A program made the position numbers and the translations under genes. Shown one piece after another: positions 31,912 to 42,302 of a stretch of 64,000 bases of DNA (positions are counted from its first letter, which is position 1; each line of letters starts with the position of its first letter). The notes under the pieces were generated by a model that saw nothing but the letters and a program-made list of their open reading frames with translations, did not search any database and was not told where the DNA came from. Source of the stretch: Bacillus tequilensis KCTC 13622 (GTDB lineage Bacteria > Bacillota > Bacilli > Bacillales > Bacillaceae). The stretch spans positions 62,001-126,000 of the forward strand of contig NZ_AYTO01000034.1 in assembly GCF_000507145.1 (NCBI RefSeq). Reading direction: 5' to 3'.

Positions 31912-32607
31912 TTGATCATACACGATCTGCCATTAAAACTCAGAGATTTCCCAACGAAAGAAAAGCCTAGAGAACGGCTCTTGAAAGTCGGGGCTGAGAA
32001 CTTAGCGAATCATGAACTTTTGGCTATATTATTGCGGACCGGCACGAAATACGAATCTGTCATAGAACTGTCAAACCGGCTGCTTCGCTCTTTTGACGGA
32101 TTGCGACTGCTGAAAGAAGCATCGGTTGAAGAATTGTCGAGCATCCCGGGAATTGGCATGGTAAAAGCCGTCCAAATACTGGCGGCAGTTGAACTGGGAA
32201 GCCGTATCCATAAATTAGCCAATGAAGAACATTTCATTATTCGCTCCCCAGAAGACGGCGCAAATCTTGTCATGGAGGATATGCGGTTTTTAAGCCAGGA
32301 GCATTTTGTCTGTTTATATCTTAATACAAAAAACCAAGTCATCCATAAACGCACCATATTTATCGGAAGCCTGAATTCATCTATTGTCCACCCGCGGGAG
32401 GTGTTTAAAGAAGCCTTTAAACGATCTGCCGCTTCCTTTATCTGTGTTCATAATCACCCTTCTGGAGATCCGACGCCGAGCAGGGAAGATATTGAAGTGA
32501 CAAGGCGCCTGTTTGAATGCGGAAACCTGATTGGCATTGAGCTGCTTGACCATTTGGTGATCGGGGACAAAAAATTTGTGAGTTTAAAGGAAAAAGGATA
32601 TTTGTAA
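31912..32607 (+). CDS. radC: RadC-family JAMM/MPN+ protein
   Basis: This is a 231-residue RadC/YsxA-type protein. Its original link to DNA repair is doubtful and its biochemical role is unknown. An N-terminal helix-hairpin-helix is seen in [22 protein letters not shown] near 78-99. The C-terminal JAMM metal site is intact: [10 protein letters not shown] near 160, then [14 protein letters not shown] near 180-193. The start is TTG at 31912 after AAAAGGAGTGC. It lies between maf and the mreB promoter. Confidence 0.93.
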   Translation: MIIHDLPLKLRDFPTKEKPRERLLKVGAENLANHELLAILLRTGTKYESVIELSNRLLRSFDGLRLLKEASVEELSSIPGIGMVKAVQILAAVELGSRIHKLANEEHFIIRSPEDGANLVMEDMRFLSQEHFVCLYLNTKNQVIHKRTIFIGSLNSSIVHPREVFKEAFKRSAASFICVHNHPSGDPTPSREDIEVTRRLFECGNLIGIELLDHLVIGDKKFVSLKEKGYL

Positions 32608-32632
32608 CACTTTTTTTTTCGCCGAATTAAGC

Positions 32633-32638
32633 TATAAT
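32633..32638 (+). promoter_or_regulatory. -10 element of a promoter for mreB
   Basis: TATAAT at 32633-32638, 61 bases before mreB. I cannot find a good -35 at the right distance, so this is tentative. Confidence 0.4.
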
Positions 32639-32698
32639 AGAGTTTATGAGTTTTTCCCTTTAGGGTATTTTTGCTTTAAGAAAGGAAGATACATACAT

Positions 32699-33712
32699 AT
32701 GTTTGGAATTGGTACAAGAGACCTTGGTATAGATCTTGGAACTGCGAATACGCTTGTTTTTGTAAAAGGAAAAGGAATTGTTGTGAGAGAGCCGTCAGTT
32801 GTCGCTTTGCAAACGGATACGAAGTCGATTGTTGCTGTCGGAAATGATGCGAAAAATATGATCGGACGGACACCGGGTAATGTGGTAGCTCTTCGCCCAA
32901 TGAAAGACGGCGTTATCGCTGATTATGAAACAACAGCTACGATGATGAAATATTACATCAATCAGGCCATTAAAAATAAAGGCATGTTTGCCAGAAAACC
33001 GTATGTGATGGTTTGTGTCCCATCAGGCATTACGGCTGTTGAGGAACGCGCTGTTATCGATGCGACAAGACAGGCGGGCGCGCGTGACGCGTACCCGATT
33101 GAAGAGCCGTTTGCCGCTGCAATCGGAGCCAATCTGCCAGTTTGGGAACCGACTGGAAGCATGGTTGTCGATATCGGGGGCGGTACGACGGAAGTGGCGA
33201 TCATTTCCCTAGGAGGCATTGTAACGTCTCAATCGATCCGCGTAGCAGGTGATGAGATGGATGATGCGATTATCAACTACATCAGAAAAACGTATAACCT
33301 GATGATCGGTGACCGTACGGCTGAAGCGATTAAAATGGAGATCGGGTCCGCAGAAGCTCCTGAAGAATCCGATAAAATGGAAATCCGCGGGCGCGATTTA
33401 CTGACAGGTCTGCCGAAAACAATTGAAATTACAGGAAAAGAAATTGCTAATGCTCTGCGCGACACTGTATCTACAATTGTCGAAGCAGTCAAGAGCACGC
33501 TTGAAAAAACACCGCCTGAGCTTGCAGCAGATATCATGGACAGAGGTATTGTGTTAACCGGCGGCGGAGCGCTTCTTCGCAATTTGGACAAAGTCATCAG
33601 TGAAGAAACGAAAATGCCGGTCCTCATCGCCGAAGACCCGCTTGATTGTGTAGCGATCGGAACAGGGAAAGCACTGGAGCACATCCATCTTTTCAAAGGG
33701 AAAACGAGATAA
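32699..33712 (+). CDS. mreB: MreB, actin-like cell shape protein
   Basis: MreB polymerises under the membrane and directs the elongasome that builds the lateral cell wall. The 337 residues show the actin-fold nucleotide motifs: [15 protein letters not shown] near 9-23, [13 protein letters not shown] near 157-169, and [16 protein letters not shown] near 285-300. The N-terminus [10 protein letters not shown] includes the usual short amphipathic or exposed segment. The ATG at 32699 follows AAAGGAAGATACATAC. mreC starts 30 bases downstream. Confidence 0.97.
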   Translation: MFGIGTRDLGIDLGTANTLVFVKGKGIVVREPSVVALQTDTKSIVAVGNDAKNMIGRTPGNVVALRPMKDGVIADYETTATMMKYYINQAIKNKGMFARKPYVMVCVPSGITAVEERAVIDATRQAGARDAYPIEEPFAAAIGANLPVWEPTGSMVVDIGGGTTEVAIISLGGIVTSQSIRVAGDEMDDAIINYIRKTYNLMIGDRTAEAIKMEIGSAEAPEESDKMEIRGRDLLTGLPKTIEITGKEIANALRDTVSTIVEAVKSTLEKTPPELAADIMDRGIVLTGGGALLRNLDKVISEETKMPVLIAEDPLDCVAIGTGKALEHIHLFKGKTR

Positions 33713-33742
33713 TCGGGAGTTCAATAGAAGAGGTGTAACACG

Positions 33743-34615
33743 ATGCCGAATAAACGGTTAATGCTATTACTTCTGTGTATTATCATATTGGTGGCTATGA
33801 TTGGATTTTCGCTGAAGGGCGGCCGTAATACCACCTGGCCTGAGAAAGTGATCGGCGATACGACGGGAGTATTTCAAAATATTTTTCATACACCTGCCGA
33901 ATTTTTTGCAGGGATTTTTGAGAACGTTAATGATTTAAAAAACACATACAAAGAAAACGAGCGTCTGAGAGAGAAGCTTGACGGACAGACACAATATGAA
34001 GCCAAACTTCAAGAGCTGGAAGAGGAAAACAAATCCTTGCGTGACGAGCTTGGCCATGTCAAATCGATTAAAGATTACAAGCCGATTTTAGCGACGGTCA
34101 TCGCCAGAAGCCCTGATAATTGGGCGAAGCAGATCACGATTAATAAAGGGTCTCAGCAAAACGTAGCGAAAGATATGGCTGTAACAAACGAAAAAGGCGC
34201 ATTAATCGGCAAGATCAAAAGCTCCGGACTTAACAATTTTACGTCTACGGTTCAGCTTTTAAGCGATACTGACCGCAATAACAGAGTCGCGACGAAAATT
34301 TCCGGAAAAAAAGGCAGCAAAGGCTACGGCCTGATCGAAGGATATGACAAAGAGAAAAAACGCCTTAAGATGACCATTATTGAGCGCAAAGATAAACAAG
34401 ACGTGAAAAAAGGTGATCTTATTGAAACATCGGGCACGGGCGGTGTTTTCCCAGAGGGGCTGACAATCGGTGAAGTGACTGAAATCGAGTCAGATTCCTA
34501 TGGACTAACGAAAGTTGCTTATGTAAAACCTGCGGCTGACCTTACCGATTTAAATAATGTGATCGTTGTTAACCGTGATGTGCCGACTGTCGATAAAGAG
34601 GAGGAAGGATCGTGA
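33743..34615 (+). CDS. mreC: MreC, cell shape scaffold protein
   Basis: MreC is a bitopic elongasome protein. The 290 residues have an N-terminal membrane anchor (LMLLLLCIIILVAMIGFSL, about 5-23) and a coiled coil near 65-108 (ENERLREKLDGQTQYEAKLQ). After that comes the double beta-barrel domain (IARSPDNWAKQITINKGS near 121-138, then LIETSGTGGVFPEGLTIG near 229-246). The stop overlaps mreD by four bases. Confidence 0.96.
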   Translation: MPNKRLMLLLLCIIILVAMIGFSLKGGRNTTWPEKVIGDTTGVFQNIFHTPAEFFAGIFENVNDLKNTYKENERLREKLDGQTQYEAKLQELEEENKSLRDELGHVKSIKDYKPILATVIARSPDNWAKQITINKGSQQNVAKDMAVTNEKGALIGKIKSSGLNNFTSTVQLLSDTDRNNRVATKISGKKGSKGYGLIEGYDKEKKRLKMTIIERKDKQDVKKGDLIETSGTGGVFPEGLTIGEVTEIESDSYGLTKVAYVKPAADLTDLNNVIVVNRDVPTVDKEEEGS

Positions 34616-35130
34616 AACGTTTCCTTCTCCCTTTCGTTATGATGCTTGTTTTTTCTTCGGAAAGCATTTTTACAGATCTGGTGCATTTTCCGTTCGTTAC
34701 AGATGATCAGGTGCTCGCCCCGCGTTTTCTGATGCTTGTGCTGATATTTATGTCCGCTTTCATCAATCAAAAACACGCGATGATTTATGGATTTATTTTT
34801 GGCTTTCTATATGACATGAACTATACAAGTCTATTAGGCGTTTATATGTTTGGGTTTGCCGGGTTATGCTATTTGGCTTCAAAAGCGTTTAAAGTGCTGC
34901 ATACAAACGCTTTTGTAGTGATACTGATAGCTATTCTGGCTGTCAGCCTGCTCGAATTTTACGTATTCGGCATTCAGTCGTTGATTCACAAAGACATCAT
35001 GACGTTTAACGGATTTGTGCTTGACCGGTTTATACCGACAATTTTATTAAATATTGCAGCCGCTCTTATTCTGGTTCTGCCATTTCGATTATTTTTTATG
35101 AGTCTAAAGAAAGAATTGAGAGATGAGTAA
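34612..35130 (+). CDS. mreD: MreD, cell shape membrane protein
   Basis: MreD is a 172-residue integral membrane partner of MreC. About five hydrophobic segments are visible (LLPFVMMLVFSSESIF, FLMLVLIFMSAFI, MIYGFIFGFLYDMNYTSLLGVYMFGFAGLCYL, VVILIAILAVSLLEFYVFG, ILLNIAAALILVLPFRLFF). The motif FLYDMNYTSLLG is typical of the family. The start is GTG at 34612, coupled to the mreC stop, with AGGAGGAAGG just upstream. Confidence 0.95.
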   Translation: MKRFLLPFVMMLVFSSESIFTDLVHFPFVTDDQVLAPRFLMLVLIFMSAFINQKHAMIYGFIFGFLYDMNYTSLLGVYMFGFAGLCYLASKAFKVLHTNAFVVILIAILAVSLLEFYVFGIQSLIHKDIMTFNGFVLDRFIPTILLNIAAALILVLPFRLFFMSLKKELRDE

Positions 35131-35182
35131 AAAGGGTTTTATCTTTTTTTGACGAAATGAGTATGTTGTTGAGGTGAATATT

Positions 35183-35863
35183 GTGAAGACCAAAAAGCAG
35201 CAATATGTAACAATAAAAGGAACAAAGACTGGATTAACATTGCATCTGGATGATGCGTGTTCTTTTGATGAGCTTCTCGATGGTCTTCAGAATATGCTGT
35301 CAATTGAACAATATACGGATGGAAAAGGCCAGAAAATCAGCGTCCATGTTAAACTGGGTAATCGCTTTTTATATAAGGAGCAAGAGGAACAGCTGACCGA
35401 ATTGATTGCGTCAAAGAAAGATTTATTTGTCCATTCTATTGACAGTGAAGTCATTACTAAAAAAGAAGCACAGCGTATGAAAGAGGAAGCTGAAATTATT
35501 TCTGTTTCAAAGATTGTCCGTTCAGGCCAAGTGCTGGAAGTGATCGGCGATTTGCTCCTGATCGGTGACGTGAATCCCGGCGGAACAGTCAGAGCCGGGG
35601 GGAACATTTTTGTTCTTGGTTCACTGAAAGGGATCGCGCACGCCGGATATAACGGAAATAATCAAGCGGTCATCGCCGCCTCTGAAATGCTGCCGACGCA
35701 ATTAAGAATCAATCATGTGTTAAATCGCTCCCCAGACCACATTCAAAAAGGGAACGAAATGGAATGTGCTTATTTAGATACAGATGGAAATATGGTCATT
35801 GAACGCCTTCAACATTTGGCTCATTTAAGACCTGATCTAACAAGGCTTGAGGGAGGAATGTGA
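35183..35863 (+). CDS. minC: MinC, septum-site inhibitor
   Basis: MinC blocks FtsZ ring assembly away from midcell. The 226 residues comprise an N-terminal FtsZ-interacting domain (about 1-100) and a C-terminal beta-helix domain (from about 115) that binds MinD, with [23 protein letters not shown] near 130-152. I place the start at GTG 35183, spaced from GAGGTGA; the upstream GTG at 35174 overlaps that ribosome site. minD begins one base after the stop. Confidence 0.96.
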   Translation: MKTKKQQYVTIKGTKTGLTLHLDDACSFDELLDGLQNMLSIEQYTDGKGQKISVHVKLGNRFLYKEQEEQLTELIASKKDLFVHSIDSEVITKKEAQRMKEEAEIISVSKIVRSGQVLEVIGDLLLIGDVNPGGTVRAGGNIFVLGSLKGIAHAGYNGNNQAVIAASEMLPTQLRINHVLNRSPDHIQKGNEMECAYLDTDGNMVIERLQHLAHLRPDLTRLEGGM

Positions 35864-35864
35864 A

Positions 35865-36671
35865 TTGGGTGAGGCTATCGTAATAACTTCGGGAAAAGGC
35901 GGAGTAGGTAAAACGACAACATCTGCGAACCTCGGTACCGCCTTAGCCATTTTAGGGAAGCGAGTATGCTTATTAGATACTGATATAGGACTGCGCAACC
36001 TTGATGTTGTAATGGGTCTTGAAAATAGAATTATTTACGATCTTGTAGACGTAGTAGAGGGAAGATGCAAAATGCATCAGGCGCTCGTAAAAGACAAACG
36101 CTTCGATGATCTGCTCTATTTAATGCCCGCCGCTCAAACGAGCGATAAGACAGCTGTGGTTCCTGAACAAATTAAAGATATGGTCCAAGAGCTTAAGCAG
36201 GAATTTGACTATGTCATCATAGACTGTCCTGCCGGAATTGAGCAAGGGTACAAAAATGCCGTTTCCGGAGCTGATAAAGCGATTGTGGTCACAACACCTG
36301 AAATCTCAGCCGTTCGTGATGCCGACCGTATTATAGGACTGCTGGAGCAAGAGGAAAATATTGAACCGCCGCGGCTCGTTGTAAACAGAATCAGAAATCA
36401 CCTGATGAAAAACGGTGACACGATGGATATCGACGAAATCGTACAGCATTTGTCGATCGATTTGCTCGGAATCGTGGCTGATGATGATGAAGTCATTAAA
36501 GCTTCCAACCACGGCGAACCGATTGCAATGGACTCGAAAAACCGCGCTTCCATTGCCTATCGCAATATTGCCCGCCGCATCTTAGGCGAATCAGTTCCTT
36601 TGCAGGTGCTTGAAGAGCAAAACAAAGGGATGATGGCTAAGATTAAATCATTTTTCGGAGTACGATCTTAA
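35865..36671 (+). CDS. minD: MinD, cell division site-selection ATPase
   Basis: MinD is a membrane-bound ParA-type ATPase that recruits MinC. The deviant Walker A KGGVGKTT is at 10-17, the switch DTDIGLRNLDVVMG near 37-50 and DCPAGIEQGYK near 118-128. The C-terminal amphipathic membrane-targeting helix is seen in KGMMAKIKSFFGVRS. The start is TTG at 35865 after GGGAGGAATGTGAA (268 residues); the open frame six codons upstream overlaps minC and has no ribosome site. A terminator follows. Confidence 0.96.
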   Translation: MGEAIVITSGKGGVGKTTTSANLGTALAILGKRVCLLDTDIGLRNLDVVMGLENRIIYDLVDVVEGRCKMHQALVKDKRFDDLLYLMPAAQTSDKTAVVPEQIKDMVQELKQEFDYVIIDCPAGIEQGYKNAVSGADKAIVVTTPEISAVRDADRIIGLLEQEENIEPPRLVVNRIRNHLMKNGDTMDIDEIVQHLSIDLLGIVADDDEVIKASNHGEPIAMDSKNRASIAYRNIARRILGESVPLQVLEEQNKGMMAKIKSFFGVRS

Positions 36672-36691
36672 GATGATAGAATCAAAGAGAA

Positions 36692-36727
36692 GAATCTGAC
36701 ATAGCAAATGCTGTGTCAGTTTTTTTG
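36692..36727 (+). terminator. Terminator of the mreBCD-minCD operon
   Basis: CTGACATAGC, a short loop and GCTGTGTCAG are followed by a T-run. Confidence 0.85.
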
Positions 36728-36756
36728 TTTTTGTCTGCTTTGCGCTTGAGTTAAAC

Positions 36757-36785
36757 GAATATTTGCCATGGACAAGACATATGAT
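36757..36785 (+). promoter_or_regulatory. Sigma-E-type promoter of spoIVFAB
   Basis: GAATATT at 36757-36763 fits KMATATT perfectly. CATATGAT at 36778-36785, after exactly 14 bases, matches the -10 CATACAMT at six of eight. Transcription would start near 36792, which rules out any spoIVFA start upstream of that point. Confidence 0.72.
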
Positions 36786-36818
36786 GTACAAACCCAACGA
36801 ATGCAAAGGATGATGGCA

Positions 36819-37613
36819 ATGAGTCACAGAGCAGATGAAATCAGAAAACGATTAGAGAAAAGAAGAAAACAGCTTTCCGGCTCAAAACGTTTCTCTACTC
36901 AGACCGTTTCTGAAAAGCAGAAACCCCCGTCTTGGGTAATGGTCACGGATCAGGAAAAGCATGGGGCTCTTCCGGTCTATGAAGATAGCATGTCAACATT
37001 TAATGGAAAACACCCATTGGTGAAAACAGATTCTATTATCCTGAAATGTCTGCTGTCAGCCTGCCTTGTTCTCGTTTCGGCCATAGCCTATAAAACAAAC
37101 ATTGGGCCTGTCGGCCAGATGAAACCCGCCGTTGCCAAAACCTTCGAAACTGAATTTCAATTTGCCTCAGCAAGCCATTGGTTTGAAACGAAATTTGGCA
37201 ATCCGCTTGCTTTTCTGGCTCCTGAACATAAAAATAAGGAACAGCAGGTTGAAGTGGGCCAAGACCTGGTCGCGCCTGCATCCGGGAAAGTGCAGCAGGA
37301 TTTTCAGGACAACGGGGAAGGGATTAAAGTCGAAACAAGCAGCGATACAATTGACAGCATAAAGGAAGGCTATGTGGTTGAGGTCAGCAAAGACAGCCAG
37401 ACGGGACTGACAGTTAAGGTGCAGCATGCCGATAATACCTATAGTATTTATGGCGAGCTTAAAGATGTGGATGTTGCTCTATATGATTTTGTAGATAAAG
37501 GAAAAAAGATCGGTTCGATTAAACTTGATGATCATAATAAAGGGGTCTATTATTTTGCCATGAAAGACGGCGATAAATTTATTGATCCGATTCAGGTGAT
37601 TACATTTGAATAA
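36819..37613 (+). CDS. spoIVFA: SpoIVFA, inhibitor and anchor of the SpoIVFB protease
   Basis: SpoIVFA holds the intramembrane protease SpoIVFB inactive in the mother-cell outer forespore membrane until SpoIVB cleaves it. With the ATG at 36819 it has 264 residues, as in B. subtilis, and AAAGGATGATGG is its ribosome site. The longer open frame from 36768 would start upstream of the predicted transcription start. A cytoplasmic N-terminus precedes one membrane segment (IILKCLLSACLVLVSAIAY, about 73-91). The extracytoplasmic C-terminus is LytM-like (GIKVETSS, YSIYGELKD). It overlaps spoIVFB by eight bases. Confidence 0.95.
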   Translation: MSHRADEIRKRLEKRRKQLSGSKRFSTQTVSEKQKPPSWVMVTDQEKHGALPVYEDSMSTFNGKHPLVKTDSIILKCLLSACLVLVSAIAYKTNIGPVGQMKPAVAKTFETEFQFASASHWFETKFGNPLAFLAPEHKNKEQQVEVGQDLVAPASGKVQQDFQDNGEGIKVETSSDTIDSIKEGYVVEVSKDSQTGLTVKVQHADNTYSIYGELKDVDVALYDFVDKGKKIGSIKLDDHNKGVYYFAMKDGDKFIDPIQVITFE

Positions 37614-38472
37614 ATGGCTCGACCTTATTTTGAAGATTCATGTGCATCCTTTTCTTTGGATTATCGCGGCGCTGGGACTGCTCACAGGCCATATGAAAGC
37701 ATTATTTTGTCTGCTCCTGATTGTACTGATCCATGAGCTGGGGCATGCTGCTCTGGCTGTGTTTTTTTCTTGGAGAATCAAGCGTGTTTTTTTGCTGCCG
37801 TTTGGCGGAACGGTTGAAGTGGAAGAGCACGGGAATCGGCCGCTAAAAGAAGAGTTTGCGGTCATTATTGCCGGCCCTCTTCAGCACATCTGGCTTCAGT
37901 TCGCTGCCTGGATGCTGACGGATTTTTCAGTGATTCATCAGCATACCTTTGAACTCTTCACCTTTTATAATCTTTCTATTTTATTTGTGAACCTGCTGCC
38001 AATTTGGCCGCTTGATGGCGGAAAACTGTTGTTTTTGCTGTTTTCTAAGCAGCTGCCTTTTCAAAGGGCTCACCGCCTCAATTTAAAAACGTCGCTCTGC
38101 TGCTGCCTGCTGCTCGGGTGCTGGGTGTTATTTGTGATTCCTCTGCAAATCAGCGCATGGGTTTTGTTTGTCTTTCTGGCTGTTTCGTTATTTGAGGAAT
38201 ACAGGCAAAGGCACTACATCTATGTGAGATTTCTCCTCGAAAGGTATTACGGGAAAAACCGTGAGCTTGAAAAACTGCTCCCGCTGACAGTGAACGCAGA
38301 GGACAAAGTCTATCATGTGATGGCCGAGTTCAAGCGCGGCTGCAAACATCCAATTATTATAGAGAAATCAGGCCAGAAGCTCAGCCAGCTTGACGAGAAT
38401 GAAGTGCTGCACGCTTACTTTGCCGATAAGCGGACGAATTCCTCGATGGAGGAACTGCTGCTGCCTTACTAA
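37606..38472 (+). CDS. spoIVFB: SpoIVFB, intramembrane metalloprotease that activates sigma-K
   Basis: SpoIVFB is an S2P-type site-2 protease that removes the pro-sequence of sigma-K in the mother cell. The 288 residues have the zinc motif H43-E44-L-G-H47 in the second hydrophobic segment and the third ligand in NLLPIWPLDGGKLL near 129-142. Six hydrophobic segments are followed by a CBS-like cytosolic C-terminus from about 200. The start is TTG at 37606, inside the end of spoIVFA, so translation is probably coupled. Confidence 0.96.
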   Translation: MNKWLDLILKIHVHPFLWIIAALGLLTGHMKALFCLLLIVLIHELGHAALAVFFSWRIKRVFLLPFGGTVEVEEHGNRPLKEEFAVIIAGPLQHIWLQFAAWMLTDFSVIHQHTFELFTFYNLSILFVNLLPIWPLDGGKLLFLLFSKQLPFQRAHRLNLKTSLCCCLLLGCWVLFVIPLQISAWVLFVFLAVSLFEEYRQRHYIYVRFLLERYYGKNRELEKLLPLTVNAEDKVYHVMAEFKRGCKHPIIIEKSGQKLSQLDENEVLHAYFADKRTNSSMEELLLPY

Positions 38473-38478
38473 AATCGA

Positions 38479-38507
38479 TTGACAAACGTCTTGTATTTTG
38501 GTATATT
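38479..38507 (+). promoter_or_regulatory. Sigma-A promoter of rplU-prp-rpmA
   Basis: TTGACA at 38479-38484, a 17-base spacer, and TATATT at 38502-38507. Confidence 0.85.
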
Positions 38508-38515
38508 TTTTAATG

Positions 38516-38927
<412 letters not shown>

Positions 38928-38929
38928 GC

Positions 38930-39268
38930 ATGATTCAGGCAACAATCAGAAGGTCTCAGGATAAAGGCATATTGTCTTTTGAAATGACGGGCCATGCGAA
39001 TTTTGCTGAACATGGACAAGATCTTGTTTGTGCCGGAGTGACAGCGGTTGTGTTTGGAGCCGTAAACGCGGTTATTGTGCTTGCGGGCTTCGAGCCGCTT
39101 CTTGATATAGGAGAGGATGGGGGCTATTTTTACTTTGAATTCCCTGAATCTCTTGATCCCGATGCGCGACGAAAAGCTCAGCTGCTGATTGAAGGCATGA
39201 TTGTTTCGCTGGAGACAATCGAACGGGATTACAAAGATAACTTGCGTGTGACCACAAACATAATATAG
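38930..39268 (+). CDS. ysxB: Prp (YsxB), cysteine protease that trims ribosomal protein L27
   Basis: The 112-residue protein belongs to the Prp family, cysteine proteases that remove the N-terminal extension of L27 in Firmicutes. The conserved H22 (TGHANFAEHGQD) and C34 (DLVCAGVTAVVFG) are present as catalytic residues. Its place between rplU and rpmA is the diagnostic arrangement. L27 in this window has the extension, so substrate and enzyme are both here. The ATG directly follows the rplU stop. Confidence 0.93.
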   Translation: MIQATIRRSQDKGILSFEMTGHANFAEHGQDLVCAGVTAVVFGAVNAVIVLAGFEPLLDIGEDGGYFYFEFPESLDPDARRKAQLLIEGMIVSLETIERDYKDNLRVTTNII

Positions 39269-39565
<297 letters not shown>

Positions 39566-39577
39566 TGATTCAAAAAA

Positions 39578-39608
39578 CTCCGGTCGATGATGACTGGAGT
39601 TTTTTTTG
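39578..39608 (+). terminator. Terminator of rplU-prp-rpmA
   Basis: ACTCCGGTC, a short loop and GACTGGAGT are followed by eight T. Confidence 0.9.
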
Positions 39609-39823
39609 CAATATGCGGAGTAAACACCTAGAATGAAATGCAGACAGAGTATGTGCGAGCAGACCCCGCCAAGAATGAGAATAAACATCTCAAACCCACT
39701 GGATATGTTCCCCAAGCAGTAATACATAAAATGTTCTGCCTGGCTGCAAATCAACCATGCCAGAAAAAAGGAACATGATATTTCTGGGAAAAACAATTGT
39801 TTTTCTAACAAAGCCTTCTCTGT
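39609..39823. other. Intergenic stretch between rpmA and spo0B with no assigned gene
   Basis: About 215 bases separate the rpmA terminator from the spo0B promoter. On the minus strand a TTG-started frame from 39811 encodes a hydrophobic peptide in its first 70 codons (FFLAWLICS, GFEMFILILGG, ILCLHFILGVYSA), then runs through the terminator into rpmA antisense. It may be chance or a gene remnant. I see no known RNA here. Confidence 0.35.
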
Positions 39824-39829
39824 TATAAT
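39821..39829 (+). promoter_or_regulatory. Extended -10 promoter of spo0B-obg
   Basis: TGTTATAAT at 39821-39829 is an extended -10 (TGn plus TATAAT). The -35 region is weak. Confidence 0.6.
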
Positions 39830-39888
39830 TCATAATACACACTTATACAGACTCCTAAATAAGAAATTAAATGATTGGGAGTGCGAAA

Positions 39889-40467
39889 ATGAAGGATGTT
39901 TCAAAAAATCAAGAAGAAAATATAAGCGACACGGCATTAACAAACGAACTGGTTCATCTGCTGGGCCATTCCCGGCATGATTGGATGAATAAGCTGCAGC
40001 TGATTAAAGGAAACTTAAGCTTGCAGAAGTATGACCGCGTCTTTGAAATGATTGAAGAAATGGTTATAGACGCGAAGCACGAATCAAAGCTCTCAAACCT
40101 AAAAACACCGCATTTGGCGTTTGATTTTCTTACATTTAATTGGAAAACCCATTATATGACGCTTGAATATGAAGTTCTTGGAGAAATTAAGGATTTGTCG
40201 GCTTATGATCAAAAGCTGGCAAAACTGATGAGAAAGCTGTTTCATCTGTTTGATCAAGCAGTCAGCAGAGAGAGTGAAAATCATTTAACGGTTTCGCTTC
40301 AAACAGATCATCCTGACAGACAGCTGATTCTGTACCTTGATTTTCACGGCGCCTTTGCCGATCCTTCTGCTTTTGATGATATTCGGCAGAATGGATACGA
40401 GGATGTGGATATCATGCGTTTTGAGATCACAAGCCACGAATGTCTGATTGAAATAGGGTTGGACTAG
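39889..40467 (+). CDS. spo0B: Spo0B, sporulation phosphotransferase
   Basis: Spo0B passes phosphate from Spo0F to Spo0A in the sporulation phosphorelay. The 192 residues have the phosphorylated histidine H30 in LGHSRHDWMNKLQLIKG, within the helical hairpin that dimerises into a four-helix bundle. A degenerate histidine-kinase-like C-terminal domain follows. I start it at the ATG at 39889 after GGGAGTGCGAAA; six codons upstream are also open. obg follows after 33 bases, the conserved spo0B-obg pair. Confidence 0.96.
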   Translation: MKDVSKNQEENISDTALTNELVHLLGHSRHDWMNKLQLIKGNLSLQKYDRVFEMIEEMVIDAKHESKLSNLKTPHLAFDFLTFNWKTHYMTLEYEVLGEIKDLSAYDQKLAKLMRKLFHLFDQAVSRESENHLTVSLQTDHPDRQLILYLDFHGAFADPSAFDDIRQNGYEDVDIMRFEITSHECLIEIGLD

Positions 40468-40479
40468 CGGAGTTTTTAA

Positions 40480-41787
<1,308 letters not shown>

Positions 41788-41798
41788 TGATGGCTGAG

Positions 41799-41827
41799 GA
41801 GAGCCTGGATGACAGGCTCTCTATTTT
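41799..41827 (+). terminator. Hairpin after obg (likely terminator)
   Basis: GAGAGCCT, a seven-base loop and AGGCTCTC are followed by TATTTT. The T-run is imperfect, so some read-through into pheB is likely. Confidence 0.65.
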
Positions 41828-41842
41828 AAAGGGGGGATGCAA

Positions 41843-42286
41843 ATGAAAGAGGAGACATTTTACCTTGTCCGTGAAGATGTATTGCCCGATGCGATGAGAA
41901 AAACATTGGAAGTCAAAAAGCTGCTTGATCGCAAAAAAGCAGATTCAGTGGCAGATGCCGTTCAAAAGGTGGATTTAAGCAGAAGTGCGTTTTATAAATA
42001 CAGAGATGCTGTGTTTCCGTTCTACACTATGGTTAAAGAACAAATTATCACACTTTTCTTTCATTTGGAGGATAGGTCAGGTGCGTTATCTCAGCTCCTG
42101 CAAGCGGTAGCTGATTCTGGAAGCAACGTTCTTTCCATTCACCAGACAATTCCGCTTCAAGGCAGAGCCAATGTCACACTGTCTATCAGTACGTCTGCAA
42201 TGGAAGAGGACATTCATACGTTAATGAATAAGCTCAGGAAGTTTGATTTTGTGGAAAAGGTTGAAATATTAGGTTCAGGTGCATAA
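41843..42286 (+). CDS. pheB: PheB, ACT-domain protein
   Basis: This is a 147-residue ACT-domain protein paired with prephenate dehydratase. It was once called a chorismate mutase, but the sequence shows a regulatory fold. The N-terminal half has a helix-turn-helix-like stretch ([25 protein letters not shown]). The C-terminal ACT domain begins near 70 ([31 protein letters not shown]). Start ATG 41843 after GGGGGGATGC. pheA begins 16 bases downstream. Confidence 0.92.
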   Translation: MKEETFYLVREDVLPDAMRKTLEVKKLLDRKKADSVADAVQKVDLSRSAFYKYRDAVFPFYTMVKEQIITLFFHLEDRSGALSQLLQAVADSGSNVLSIHQTIPLQGRANVTLSISTSAMEEDIHTLMNKLRKFDFVEKVEILGSGA

Positions 42287-42302
42287 GGGAGAGAATATCG
42301 TC

